In this document: piece after piece, positions 43,132 through 51,324 of the stretch | Numbering within the stretch: the stretch's first letter is position 1 | How the letters are laid out: each line of letters begins with the position of its first letter | NCBI RefSeq assembly: GCF_030811455.1 | Contig: NZ_JAUSQU010000001.1 | Coordinates: 9,114,001-9,178,000 of the forward strand | Length of the DNA stretch: 64,000 nt | Source of the DNA: Streptosporangium lutulentum | GTDB lineage: Bacteria; Actinomycetota; Actinomycetes; Streptosporangiales; Streptosporangiaceae | Direction: 5' to 3' | The notes under the pieces: generated by a model | Seen by the model: the letters and a program-made list of their open reading frames with translations, nothing else | What the model was told of the DNA's origin: nothing | Databases searched by the model: none | Position numbers and translations under genes: made by a program

Positions 43132-43691
43132 GACAAAACTCCGCAACCACATCGTGGATCGGTAAGGAGGCGGTAGGCCGCGGCGGCACCCGCATCGACG
43201 CCGGAAGAACGACCGTCCGATCGGGGGCGCGGCTACCGCGCGGAAGAACCTGCCGGCGTCACGGAGGTGACGCACGGTTCAGGTCGAAGAGAGCCCGCTC
43301 TACAGTGATCCGGCGGCAGTGGTCGCAGACGGCAACGACCGCGGCCTCATTGGCCACGGAGCTTCAACGCGACGACGTGGGCAGCCACCGGACGACCGGT
43401 GGCTGGAGTCTTGACGCCTCGGGGCTGGACATGGGCGCAAACTAGCAACCCCGAGCACACCATGTCCAACCATTTAGCCGCGAGCTTCGCGAACGGTGGG
43501 ACTCCCGCCCCTCGGCTCATCGGCGTGAAGCGGCTTGGATTTCTGAAAATCCCGAAAATGGTTACGGATCGTGCTATAAAAAAAGCGCTCCGTCACCTAT
43601 GTGTGCAAGATAGGCACCCAGGGCGGATATGTGCGTTGAAAGCGTGGACGCGCTCTCGGCGCGCCCACGGTTCTCACGGGGAGGAGAGCTG
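43132..43691. other. Intergenic region upstream of the NsdA-like regulator
   Basis: 560 nt without a convincing gene. The part 43540-43620 is AT-rich (CTATAAAAAAAGCG at about 43574). CCTAT and ATAGG at 43596-43600 and 43610-43614 form a small inverted repeat. Divergent promoters are expected here. Confidence 0.4.
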
Positions 43692-45050
43692 ATGGAACGC
43701 GAGCCCAACCGATCACTCCAGAGGCTCATCGTCGAAGCGGGTTTCACCCACAAGGGGCTGGCTCGCCGGCTCAACGATCTCGGGGCGGCTCGCGGCCTGT
43801 CCGGTCTGAAATATGACCACAGTTCTGTTCTGCGCTGGATCGCCGGTCAACGGCCGAGAGACCCCGTTCCGGGACTCCTCGCCGAGATCTTCGCACTCCG
43901 GCTGGGCAGGACCGTCAGTACGGAGGATCTCGGCCTGCCGGCCGTCTCGACGCCTCTTGACCTGGGACAGGAGTTCACCCACACGTGGCAGGAGGGGATC
44001 GCGACCGTGACAGCACTGTGGCGCGGGGATGTTGAGAGACGCAGGTTCCTGATCGACTCCACCTTCGCGATCGGAGCCGGATCCACCGGAGCCCTACGCT
44101 GGCTGACCCTTCCCATGGAAGGCCGTACGGCGGGGACGGGCACCCGGCAGGTGGGCATGGACGACATCGCCGCGATCCGGGAGGTCACTCGATCTTTCGG
44201 CGAGCTGGACAACCGGTTCGGTGGAGGCCGGGTTCGTTCGGCGGTGGTGAGATATCTGGACACGGCGGTCGCGCCGTTGCTCAACGACGGTTCGTACGGC
44301 GAGAGCACCGGCAAGGCGCTGGCCTCGGCCGCGGCCGAGCTGACCCGGCTGGCCGGGTGGATGGCCTACGACCTTGAGCAGCACGGCCTGGCCCAGCGCT
44401 ACCTGATCCAGGCGCTGCGCCTGGCCAGGGGAGCGGGGGATCACGGGCTCGGGGGGGAGATCCTCGCCGGGATGAGCCATCAGGCCATATACATAGGGCA
44501 ACCCGCACACGCCCTCGACCTGGCCAGGGCCGCCCAGCTCTCCGCCCGCCGGGCCGCGGTCTTCGCCCTGCTGGCCGAGGCGCATGTGCTGGAGGCCCAC
44601 GCGCACGCGGTGCTGGCGGATCGCGAGGCGTGCGCGAGGTCTCTGCACGAGGCCGAGCTGGCCTTCGACCGGCGTAAGGCCGGGGGCGAACCCGACTGGA
44701 TCGCCTACTTCGACGAGGCCTACCTGTCGGCCAAGTTCGCCCACTGCTTCCGCGACCTGGGTGACGGGCCTGGGGCCGTGCGGCACGCGAGGCGGTCGCT
44801 GGAGATGGACGGGCGTTACGTCCGGGGCCGGATGTTCAACCTGTCGTTGCTGTCGGCAGGACTGGTCAAGTCCGGGGAGTTGGAGGAAGCCTGTACGGTC
44901 GCCGCCGACGCGCTGGATCTGGCCGGTGGCCTGCAGTCGGCCCGTACCCGGTCCTACGTCACGGACCTGCGCAGACGGCTTGATCCCTTCGCCGGGGAGC
45001 CGTTGGTGAAAGCGCTGAACGAGCGGGCGAGGGAGCTCAGCTCCGCCTGA
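43692..45050 (+). CDS. NsdA-like regulatory protein with N-terminal HTH and TPR-like C-terminus
   Basis: 452 residues from an ATG after GGGGAGGAGAG. The N-terminus (about 8-75) is HTH-like: VEAGFTHKGLARRLNDLG, then SSVLRWIAGQRPRDPVPGLL. Residues 115-135 include RRRFLIDSTFAIGAGSTGALR. The rest is helical and TPR-like. This organisation matches the streptomycete NsdA group, which includes a negative regulator of sporulation and antibiotic production. It is convergent with the first protease gene; a link is possible but not shown. Confidence 0.82.
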   Translation: MEREPNRSLQRLIVEAGFTHKGLARRLNDLGAARGLSGLKYDHSSVLRWIAGQRPRDPVPGLLAEIFALRLGRTVSTEDLGLPAVSTPLDLGQEFTHTWQEGIATVTALWRGDVERRRFLIDSTFAIGAGSTGALRWLTLPMEGRTAGTGTRQVGMDDIAAIREVTRSFGELDNRFGGGRVRSAVVRYLDTAVAPLLNDGSYGESTGKALASAAAELTRLAGWMAYDLEQHGLAQRYLIQALRLARGAGDHGLGGEILAGMSHQAIYIGQPAHALDLARAAQLSARRAAVFALLAEAHVLEAHAHAVLADREACARSLHEAELAFDRRKAGGEPDWIAYFDEAYLSAKFAHCFRDLGDGPGAVRHARRSLEMDGRYVRGRMFNLSLLSAGLVKSGELEEACTVAADALDLAGGLQSARTRSYVTDLRRRLDPFAGEPLVKALNERARELSSA

Positions 45051-45076
45051 CGTCGCGATGGCAGCCGAACGGATGA

Positions 45077-45100
45077 GGGGCCCGGCGTCAGCCGGGCCCC
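45077..45100 (+). terminator. Terminator hairpin after NsdA-like gene
   Basis: GGGGCCCGGC, GTCA, GCCGGGCCCC: perfect 10-bp stem 26 nt after the stop codon, followed by ACTTTCG. Confidence 0.8.
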
Positions 45101-45141
45101 ACTTTCGTGCCGCGTCGGGATTTTCTGTTCCCCGTAAAAGG

Positions 45142-45173
45142 CCGAGGGCCCCGGCGTGTGCCGGGGCCCTCGG
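45142..45173 (-). terminator. Terminator after protease 1 gene
   Basis: CCGAGGGCCCCGGC, loop GTGT, GCCGGGGCCCTCGG: perfect 14-bp stem; on the minus strand it is followed by CCTTTTAC. It serves the protease 1 gene ending at 45237. Confidence 0.85.
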
Positions 45174-45236
45174 ATGATGCTGGGGTGAGTGCGAGGTTTG
45201 GACCCTCGCTCTCGGGTGATCGTCGAGTAGCTACTA

Positions 45237-46886
45237 CTACTTGGTGACGATCGAGCCGGACCACACAGCGGCGGCCTGGTTGTAGACAGCCGCGGTCTCG
45301 CCGTCGAAGTACGCCGAGGTGTTGGTGTCGATACGGCCGTCCTTGTTGGCGTCGCCGAACAGGCTGGTGGCGCCGTTGACGTAGCCGAGACGCTTGGCGC
45401 TGCTGTACTTGACGAGCCACGGGGCGCCATCGGAGCCGGTGGTCATCGAGCACTTCAGGCCAACGTGCTCTTCGACCTTGTCGGCCGCGGAGACGTACTT
45501 GGTGGCAGCGGTCTTGCCGTAGCACCACTTGGGCGTAACGCCGGTGAAGGCCTTGTTGCCGTCGGGGTGCGCGCCGGCCGGGTAGCCGAAGACGTAGACC
45601 GTCTGGCCGGGCTTCTGGTTCCAGGTGAAGCCCTGGCCGCCGACGTTGTCACCAAGGCGACCAGCGTCCTTGATGAAGTCGGAGGCGAGGTAGTAGGTCT
45701 CGACCCAGTAGGTGGTCTGGACCGTCGACTTGATCCACTTCTTCACGAAGAACTGCTGCTTGAACCAAGCAACGTCGTTCTTCTTGTCGTCCTGGGTCGT
45801 GGTCAGCTTCAGGCCGAGGGGGAACTTGCCGTCCGCCTTCTGAGCAGTAAGGGCGTCGTACTCGTCCTTGCTGATCGCGACCGGCTGGCTCTTGCTCTCG
45901 TACTTGCTGTTGTTGTCGACGCTCCAGTCCTTGCCACCCACCGCGTCGCCATCAGGCGCAGCGTTGTAGGTCGCCTCGGAAACCTCGACGGAGCTCAGCT
46001 TGACGCCGTCGTGGCCGTTCGGGAGCAGGTACTTGTCGAGCTCGCCCTTGTCCCGAGCGTCCTTCGGCATGGCAACGGTCTCGACCTTGGGGTCGACATC
46101 CTTGCTCTTGTACGGGCCAGCCTCGCCGTACTGGGCAACGCCCTTGGCGTACTGCTCTGCGGTGATCGGGGTCTTCTTGACGAACTTGCCAGTCTTGGCA
46201 GCGTCGAACTCCGACTTCTTGACTTCCTTGGTGGTGCCGCCACCGACCTGGATGCCGTTGTAAACGGTCACGAACGCGTAGTCGCGGTCGCGGTCGTTGT
46301 AGACGGAGAAGTCGTAGTGGGTGTAGGCGGTCTTGCCGACGTAGATGCCCCACGGGGTCTTGCCCTGGTAGTAGCCGGGGACGAAGACCCAGTTGTCCAT
46401 GACCGAGGAGTTGGTCTTGTCGTCGTAGGCGCAGTGACCGGCCGTGGCGACCAGGTTGCGGTACTTGGACTGGATCGAGGTGGCGGAGCACCACTTCAGC
46501 TGGTTCTTGGCGTCAACGAAGAACACCTTGCCGATGGACTTCGGCAGGTTGACGTTCTTGACGACCGAGGTGGTGGCCTTCTCCTCACCGATCGGAGCCA
46601 CGACGCCGGGCTTGCCGTCGGGGGTGTAACCGCCCGAGATCTTCAGCGTCGAGGCCGGGGTGGTCTCCGTGGTGTAGGCGGTGGCCTGGGCGAGACGGTT
46701 GGTCTTGCCGTTCTTCTTGACCCACCAGTTGGCGACCTTGAGCGCCGAGGGGGCGTCCTTGGCCATCGTGTCAGCGGCCCAGTCCGGGGCGGCGCTGGCG
46801 CTGGCGGTAGCGGCGCTGACCAGACCTGCGGCCAGCATGCCGGTGGCGAGGATCGCGCCGCCGGCGGGGAGGAGGATGCGCTTCAA
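45237..46886 (-). CDS. Secreted chymotrypsin-fold protein, catalytic Ser replaced (protease paralogue 1)
   Basis: 549 residues from a TTG at 46886 with AAGGAG upstream. Signal peptide about 1-32. The serine-protease His151 (NLVATAGHC) and Asp202 (RDYAFV) are present. The third catalytic position, Ser in GASGGPW of its three paralogues in the window, is Asp486 here (GSDGAPW; codon GAT at 45429-45431). It is thus probably a pseudoenzyme, unless Ser485 can substitute. Four conserved Cys (133, 152, 455, 479) should form two disulfides. About 165 extra residues (about 211-405) are inserted between Asp and Ser positions relative to the shorter paralogues. V8/trypsin-like family. Confidence 0.9.
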   Translation of the reverse strand: MKRILLPAGGAILATGMLAAGLVSAATASASAAPDWAADTMAKDAPSALKVANWWVKKNGKTNRLAQATAYTTETTPASTLKISGGYTPDGKPGVVAPIGEEKATTSVVKNVNLPKSIGKVFFVDAKNQLKWCSATSIQSKYRNLVATAGHCAYDDKTNSSVMDNWVFVPGYYQGKTPWGIYVGKTAYTHYDFSVYNDRDRDYAFVTVYNGIQVGGGTTKEVKKSEFDAAKTGKFVKKTPITAEQYAKGVAQYGEAGPYKSKDVDPKVETVAMPKDARDKGELDKYLLPNGHDGVKLSSVEVSEATYNAAPDGDAVGGKDWSVDNNSKYESKSQPVAISKDEYDALTAQKADGKFPLGLKLTTTQDDKKNDVAWFKQQFFVKKWIKSTVQTTYWVETYYLASDFIKDAGRLGDNVGGQGFTWNQKPGQTVYVFGYPAGAHPDGNKAFTGVTPKWCYGKTAATKYVSAADKVEEHVGLKCSMTTGSDGAPWLVKYSSAKRLGYVNGATSLFGDANKDGRIDTNTSAYFDGETAAVYNQAAAVWSGSIVTK

Positions 46887-47163
46887 GGGAAACTCCTTGG
46901 TCTGATGTGGAACGCTTCTTGCGTCCCATGCGTCAGTAAAGGGAATGCCAGAAACATACAGTGTCGATCTTGGGAACCGGAAGCCGATTCGGCAGGGAAA
47001 GATCCCGCCTATGGCTCCGAGATGCTTTCGTGATGTTTGAGCGACCCTGAAAACGTTGTTGCGTTTGTGGTTTGCGCGCCATGTTTGCCCAGATGGGCAC
47101 AGTCTTGTTACGAGAGTTACCGATGTGGCGTGAACACTCCGGTACGCTAAGTGATGATTTCAG

Positions 47164-47179
47164 TGTGACGCAGATCACA
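47164..47179. promoter_or_regulatory. Perfect CRP-like palindrome
   Basis: TGTGA, CGCAGA, TCACA: exact match to the TGTGA-N6-TCACA consensus. It lies 278 nt upstream of the paralogue 1 start, downstream of the paralogue 2 terminator. Distance is large for a class I site, so function is uncertain. Confidence 0.55.
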
Positions 47180-47265
47180 TGGAACCGATGGCACCGATTC
47201 GACGGTGGCTACGTCTAACGACCCCATCGGGCTCCCGGAGCGAAGCCGCAGACCCCCCGAAACGG

Positions 47266-47299
47266 CCGCGGGACCCGGCGCACGCGCCGGGTCCCGCGG
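47266..47299 (-). terminator. Terminator after protease 2 gene
   Basis: CCGCGGGACCCGGCG, 4-nt loop CACG, CGCCGGGTCCCGCGG: perfect 15-bp stem 56 nt beyond the stop codon on the minus strand. Confidence 0.85.
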
Positions 47300-47354
47300 G
47301 GGTGAGACGGGGAGGGGCGGGGATCCCCCGCCCGGGGCTGAGAGCCTCTCGGGG

Positions 47355-48527
47355 CTACTTCGTTTTCTGGCTCGCCGCCCACCGATAGATGACGAGGGTC
47401 GAGGCCTTGAAGTACGGCGAGGAGATCTGGTCGTAGATCCGATCGGTGTCGGTGTCCCAGGTGAAGCTGTTGACCCCGTTGAGATAGCCGACGGCGTACT
47501 TGGTGTTGTAGGCGATCAGCCACGGTCCGCCGCTCGCCCCGGCGGTGAACCTGCACTTCAGGGCGATGCCCTCCTCGACCAGCCGGGTGGGGGCCTGCTG
47601 CCTGGTCGTGAGCCCGTCGCACGACTTCAGTTGCTGGCCGTCGAACGGCCGGCTGCCGTCGATGTTGGGAGCGGCGGGGTAGCCGAAGGCCCGGGTGTAC
47701 AGGCGGACGCCGCGGTTGACGGCCAGACCCTGTCCGCCGACGTTGTCCTCCAGGCTCCCGACGTTCTGCATCTCGTAGGTGCCGGCCGTCTTGCCCGGCT
47801 TCCACACGAACCCGTCGTGCACGGTGACGAACGCGTAGTCGTAGTCGTAGTCGCCCTTGCCGACGAAGCTCTCGTGCAGGTTCAGAGAGTGGCCGACGTA
47901 GATCCCGTAGGGGGTCGCACCCTTGTTGTAGCCCGGAATGAAGATCCAGTATTCGGCGTGCTTGCCCTGCTTGGCGTCGTAGGCGCAGTGCCCGGCCGTG
48001 GCGACCAGGTTGCGGTTGGCCGCCGCCACCGACGAGGCGGAACACCAGTAGTCCTTGCCTCCGATCTGGAAGAACACCTTGCCGACGGTCACCGGTGCGA
48101 TGCCGCTGGCCGGGGGCCTCTTCTTCGGGAGGGTGGGCTTGATGAGCTGCGAGGAGGTGCTGGAGTCCGTCGCGGTCGTCGTCAGGGTGGTGTCCGCGGT
48201 GGAGGCCGCCGTGGCGGTGGCGGTGGCCGTGGCGGTGGCGCTCGTGCCGGTGGGCGTGGGGGAGGCCGAAGGAGTGCTGCTGCTGGACTTCATCTCGGGG
48301 CTGGCCGGGACGTTGTTCATGACCTGCTTGAGCTTGGCCGGGTTCCAGTACTCCGCGACCCGCTTCATGTCGGCGCTGCTCTTCGTCAGAGTGATCGATG
48401 TGACGCCGTTGGGCACCTCGTTGTAGGGGTTGGCCGCAGCGCTCCCGGCGAACGCGGACGTCATGGTCACACATGCGGCGACCAGGGCACCGAGTGTGGC
48501 CGTGAGCCGCCGTGCACGGGGAGACAA
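47355..48527 (-). CDS. Secreted trypsin-like serine protease (paralogue 2, short form)
   Basis: 390 residues from a TTG at 48527. Signal peptide about 1-32, starting SPRARRL. Residues about 80-128 are a Ser/Thr/Ala/Pro linker including (AT) repeats. Triad intact: His180 (NLVATAGHC), Asp230 (DYDYAFV), Ser332 (GASGGPW). Cys162, 181, 303 and 325 match the family pattern. No large insert between Asp and Ser. Its N-terminal region before the catalytic domain may be a propeptide. The family resembles bacterial glutamyl endopeptidase/trypsin-like secreted proteases; specificity cannot be read. The TTG start is less sure than in the others as its AAGGA lies about 12 nt away. Confidence 0.9.
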   Translation of the reverse strand: MSPRARRLTATLGALVAACVTMTSAFAGSAAANPYNEVPNGVTSITLTKSSADMKRVAEYWNPAKLKQVMNNVPASPEMKSSSSTPSASPTPTGTSATATATATATAASTADTTLTTTATDSSTSSQLIKPTLPKKRPPASGIAPVTVGKVFFQIGGKDYWCSASSVAAANRNLVATAGHCAYDAKQGKHAEYWIFIPGYNKGATPYGIYVGHSLNLHESFVGKGDYDYDYAFVTVHDGFVWKPGKTAGTYEMQNVGSLEDNVGGQGLAVNRGVRLYTRAFGYPAAPNIDGSRPFDGQQLKSCDGLTTRQQAPTRLVEEGIALKCRFTAGASGGPWLIAYNTKYAVGYLNGVNSFTWDTDTDRIYDQISSPYFKASTLVIYRWAASQKTK

Positions 48528-48688
48528 GAGGACCGTTCCTTTCCAAGGAGTTCAGAGTGCAGCAAGGTACTAATGGGTGATTTTTTCAGATCAACTTACT
48601 TTTGGGCAGTTCGATTTGCCGATCCGCTCTCAGTCCGTTACCTGGCCAGTCTGTCTCCGGGGGCATAAGAGGCCCGTGAAGACCTCGA

Positions 48689-48714
48689 AAGGGCCCGGTG
48701 GATACCGGGCCCTT
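48689..48714 (-). terminator. Terminator after protease 3 gene
   Basis: AAGGGCCCGG, loop TGGATA, CCGGGCCCTT: perfect 10-bp stem 23 nt beyond the stop codon of paralogue 3 on the minus strand. Confidence 0.8.
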
Positions 48715-48736
48715 CCACGCTCAGGAGACGCTGAGG

Positions 48737-50329
48737 TTAGGCCGGAAGCTTCCCGGTCCAGAGGTTGGCGGCGTACTTGTAGATGCCGTAGGTGTCACCG
48801 TTGAAGTACGGGGTGGTCACGCGGTCGTAGCGGCCGTTCTTGTCGCTGTCGACCGTGAGGCTCACGACACCGTTGAGGTAACCGGTCCGCTTGCTGCTCT
48901 TGTACTGGAGCAGGAAGGGGCCACCGCTGGCGCCGGGGGTGAAGGCGCACTTGATCGCCTGCTGCTCCTCGGCCTTGTACGCCGAGACGACGGGGGCGGC
49001 GCCGGTCGTGCCGTAGCACCACTTCTGCGTCTGCCCGGAGTACGGCTTGTCGCCGTCCAGGTGAGGAGCGGTCGGGTAGCCGAAGGTGAAGACCTTCTTG
49101 CCGAGGCTCTGGTTCCACATGAAGCCCTGGCCGCCGACGTTGTCGCCCAGACGGCCGGCGTCGGCGAGCGTCACCACGAAGAACCGCGTGTAGTAGTAGA
49201 GCTCCTTCACGCTGGTCTTCACCCACTTCTTGACGAAGTACTGGGTCTTGTACCAGGCGATCTCGTTGCCGTTGGCGTCCTTGGGGGCCTCAAGTTTGGC
49301 GAGGACCTTGCCGTCGGCCTTGTCCTTGACCAGCTGGTCGTACTGCTCCTTGCTGATGGCCACCCGGCCGTTGGCGTCGCTGAAGCGCTCGAACCTGGCG
49401 TGGTTTTCCAGGCTGTTGGCGGCGGCGGCCTTGTAGGTGCTTTCGGTGACCTCGACAGAGGTCAGCTTGACGCCGTTCCGGCCGTCCTTGATGTAGTCCT
49501 CAAGGTACTTCTCGGCGTCGGCGGGCTTGCCGATCGTCTGCACGTCGGGGTCGGCGGACTTCTTCCAGTACGGGCCCTTCTCGCCGTACTTCTCGATCCC
49601 CTTCTCGAACTCGGCCTGGGAGATCGCCTTGTCCTCGGTGTACTTGAAGGACTTGGTGGCCGCGTACTGGGACGCGGTCACCTCCTTGACACCGGTCTGC
49701 TTGATGCCGTTGTAGACGTTGACGAAGGCGTAGTCGTAGTCGTAGTCCTCGTAGACCGTGAAGTCGTCGTGGGTGTTGACCTTGGCGCCGACGTAGATGC
49801 CCCAGGGAGCCTTGCCCTGGTAGTAGCCGGGGATGAACACGAAGTTGCTGAAGGGCTTGTTCGTGTCGGTGTCGTACACGCAGTGGCCGGCGGTGGCGAC
49901 CAGGTTGCGGTACTTCGACTGCACGGAGCTGCCGGAGCACCAGCGGGTCTTGCCCTTGTCGTCGATGAAGAAGACCTTGCCGACGGTGATCGGCAGGTTC
50001 AGGTTCTTCGACATGCCCGCGGACTTGCCGCCCTCACCGGTGGGGGCGACGACGCCCGGCTTGCCGTCGGCGGCCGCCTTGGCGGCGCCGGTCTTGGTGA
50101 GCTTGGAGGAGACGGTGGAGTCGGCGAGGTAGGTCGTCGCGGACTTCAACCGGGAGGAGGTCCAGTAGCCCGCGATGGCCTTCGCGTTACCGGAGGTGGT
50201 GAGCGCCGTGGTCTTGGCGTCGGGGTCCGACTTCGCCTGTGCCGCGGTGGAGAGGGATGCGCCGATCACGGAGGTGACCATGAGGGCCCCTCCGAGAGGG
50301 AGGATCAGGCGCTTTGCTCGGGGGTTCAA
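48737..50329 (-). CDS. Secreted trypsin-like serine protease (paralogue 3, long form)
   Basis: 530 residues from a TTG at 50329 with AAGGAG 5 nt before it. Signal peptide about 1-33 (LNPRAKRL start). Triad intact: His149 (NLVATAGHC), Asp199 (DYDYAFV), Ser468 (GASGGPF). Cys131, 150, 438, 461 follow the family pattern. Like paralogue 1 it has the large insert between Asp and Ser (about 208-390), with shared motifs such as GVKLTSVEVTESTY, KYGEKGPY and YFVKKWVK. It ends in a similar DKNGRYDR...PYFNGDTYGIY region. Divergent from the SSI inhibitor gene; the two may share control. Confidence 0.92.
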   Translation of the reverse strand: MNPRAKRLILPLGGALMVTSVIGASLSTAAQAKSDPDAKTTALTTSGNAKAIAGYWTSSRLKSATTYLADSTVSSKLTKTGAAKAAADGKPGVVAPTGEGGKSAGMSKNLNLPITVGKVFFIDDKGKTRWCSGSSVQSKYRNLVATAGHCVYDTDTNKPFSNFVFIPGYYQGKAPWGIYVGAKVNTHDDFTVYEDYDYDYAFVNVYNGIKQTGVKEVTASQYAATKSFKYTEDKAISQAEFEKGIEKYGEKGPYWKKSADPDVQTIGKPADAEKYLEDYIKDGRNGVKLTSVEVTESTYKAAAANSLENHARFERFSDANGRVAISKEQYDQLVKDKADGKVLAKLEAPKDANGNEIAWYKTQYFVKKWVKTSVKELYYYTRFFVVTLADAGRLGDNVGGQGFMWNQSLGKKVFTFGYPTAPHLDGDKPYSGQTQKWCYGTTGAAPVVSAYKAEEQQAIKCAFTPGASGGPFLLQYKSSKRTGYLNGVVSLTVDSDKNGRYDRVTTPYFNGDTYGIYKYAANLWTGKLPA

Positions 50330-50654
50330 TTTAGCTCCTTCTGCGTCGTGGGTCACTCGAGAGTCATGGATCACTCGGGACGCAATCCACACATGAGCAA
50401 AGAGTCAAGTGGTGACCGTACTAGGCAAAGATGGGTTAAAAAGTTACAAATCGGGCAAGCATTCGGACCGATATGATTTTGTTATCAAATCGGGGGAACC
50501 GAAGATCCCTGACTCGCGTCTGCTTGACCATGTGTGGGGTCGCATGCCGTACGTGGGTGTGACCTGCGGAAACGCCGGAGTCGGTTGTTGCCCGGCCGGG
50601 GCGGTCACGGGAAGCTGAGCGGACATCCGACGTCACGCGTTATCGGGGGATCTC
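50330..50654. promoter_or_regulatory. Divergent promoter region between protease 3 and SSI inhibitor
   Basis: 325 nt without a gene. The segment 50410-50500 is AT-rich (GGGTTAAAAAGTTACAAATC, then ATGATTTTGTTATCAAATC) and is the natural place for divergent promoters. No named operator was recognised. Confidence 0.5.
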
Positions 50655-51242
50655 ATGCGATGTCTTCTCTGTCTGGCCACTGCTGGACTTTTCCTTCTCT
50701 CCGGTACGGCCGGCGCGGTCGCGGAGTCCCCTCCCTACGATCCCCGCCCGTCCTCGGATCCGACGATCCCGCCCGACTCGGATGGCTCCGTCGGGAACGG
50801 GCCGGTTTCGAGTGCGGTCGAGCCTCCACGCAACGTGAAGACGCTCGTGCTGAGCATCGCGAAGGGAGACGAATCAGCACCCGTGGCGCGTTATGCCCTG
50901 CTCCAGTGCGATCCGCCGCGCGGCACGCACTCCGATCCCGAGTGGGCGTGTGAGGTGCTGGAGGAGGTGGGAGGTCATCCCGCCGATCTCAAACCGCGAC
51001 GGGAGGTGGCCTGTACGTTGCAGTACGACCCGGTCACCGTGAGCGCGACCGGGATCTGGAACGGCCGCTTCATCCGATTCGAGCGAACCTACGGCAACAC
51101 CTGCATGCTGTTGGCCGAGACGGGCCCGGTCTTCGCCTTCTGGAATTCCGCGGGCTGGGGCCCCAAGGGTTCACGGCGTTCTCAGCCCCAGGGGGACACG
51201 GGAGCGGTCGCGACCGCCGAACCGCTGAGGGCGAAGAACTGA
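50655..51242 (+). CDS. Subtilisin-inhibitor (SSI) family secreted protease inhibitor
   Basis: 195 residues. Signal peptide about 1-23, Pro/Ser/Asp-rich linker to about 58, then the SSI domain (about 60-163): LVLSIAKGD, Cys85-Cys99, CTLQYDPVTV and a terminal VFAF, all landmarks of Streptomyces subtilisin inhibitor. Cys120 and Cys150 are 30 apart, as in SSI (71/101). By alignment the P1 reactive residue is Leu122 (SSI: Met73), compatible with subtilisin/chymotrypsin-like targets. A 30-residue C-terminal extension is unusual. It is nested in a cluster of four secreted proteases: divergent from paralogue 3, convergent with paralogue 4. Confidence 0.9.
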   Translation: MRCLLCLATAGLFLLSGTAGAVAESPPYDPRPSSDPTIPPDSDGSVGNGPVSSAVEPPRNVKTLVLSIAKGDESAPVARYALLQCDPPRGTHSDPEWACEVLEEVGGHPADLKPRREVACTLQYDPVTVSATGIWNGRFIRFERTYGNTCMLLAETGPVFAFWNSAGWGPKGSRRSQPQGDTGAVATAEPLRAKN

Positions 51243-51250
51243 AGGACTGA

Positions 51251-51276
51251 AGGGCCCGATCCGAGGATCGGGCCCT
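51251..51276. terminator. Bidirectional terminator between SSI gene and protease 4
   Basis: AGGGCCCGATCC, GA, GGATCGGGCCCT: perfect 12-bp arms 9 nt after the SSI stop codon and 49 nt beyond the paralogue 4 stop codon. Confidence 0.85.
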
Positions 51277-51324
51277 CGCCGTCGCGGCCGGCCGAATGGC
51301 CTTACAACCGGCCGATCGAGCAGG

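Larger units (their letters stand above)
46887..47354. other. Intergenic region between protease paralogues 1 and 2
   Basis: 468 nt, no gene. The 46900-47200 part is AT-richer and holds the promoter of paralogue 1. A CRP-like palindrome and a terminator in it are listed separately. Confidence 0.5.

Noticed and set aside
45465..47033. Long plus-strand ORF antisense to protease 1
   Set aside because: Val/Gly/Leu-rich antisense shadow of the protease codons with no recognisable motifs.
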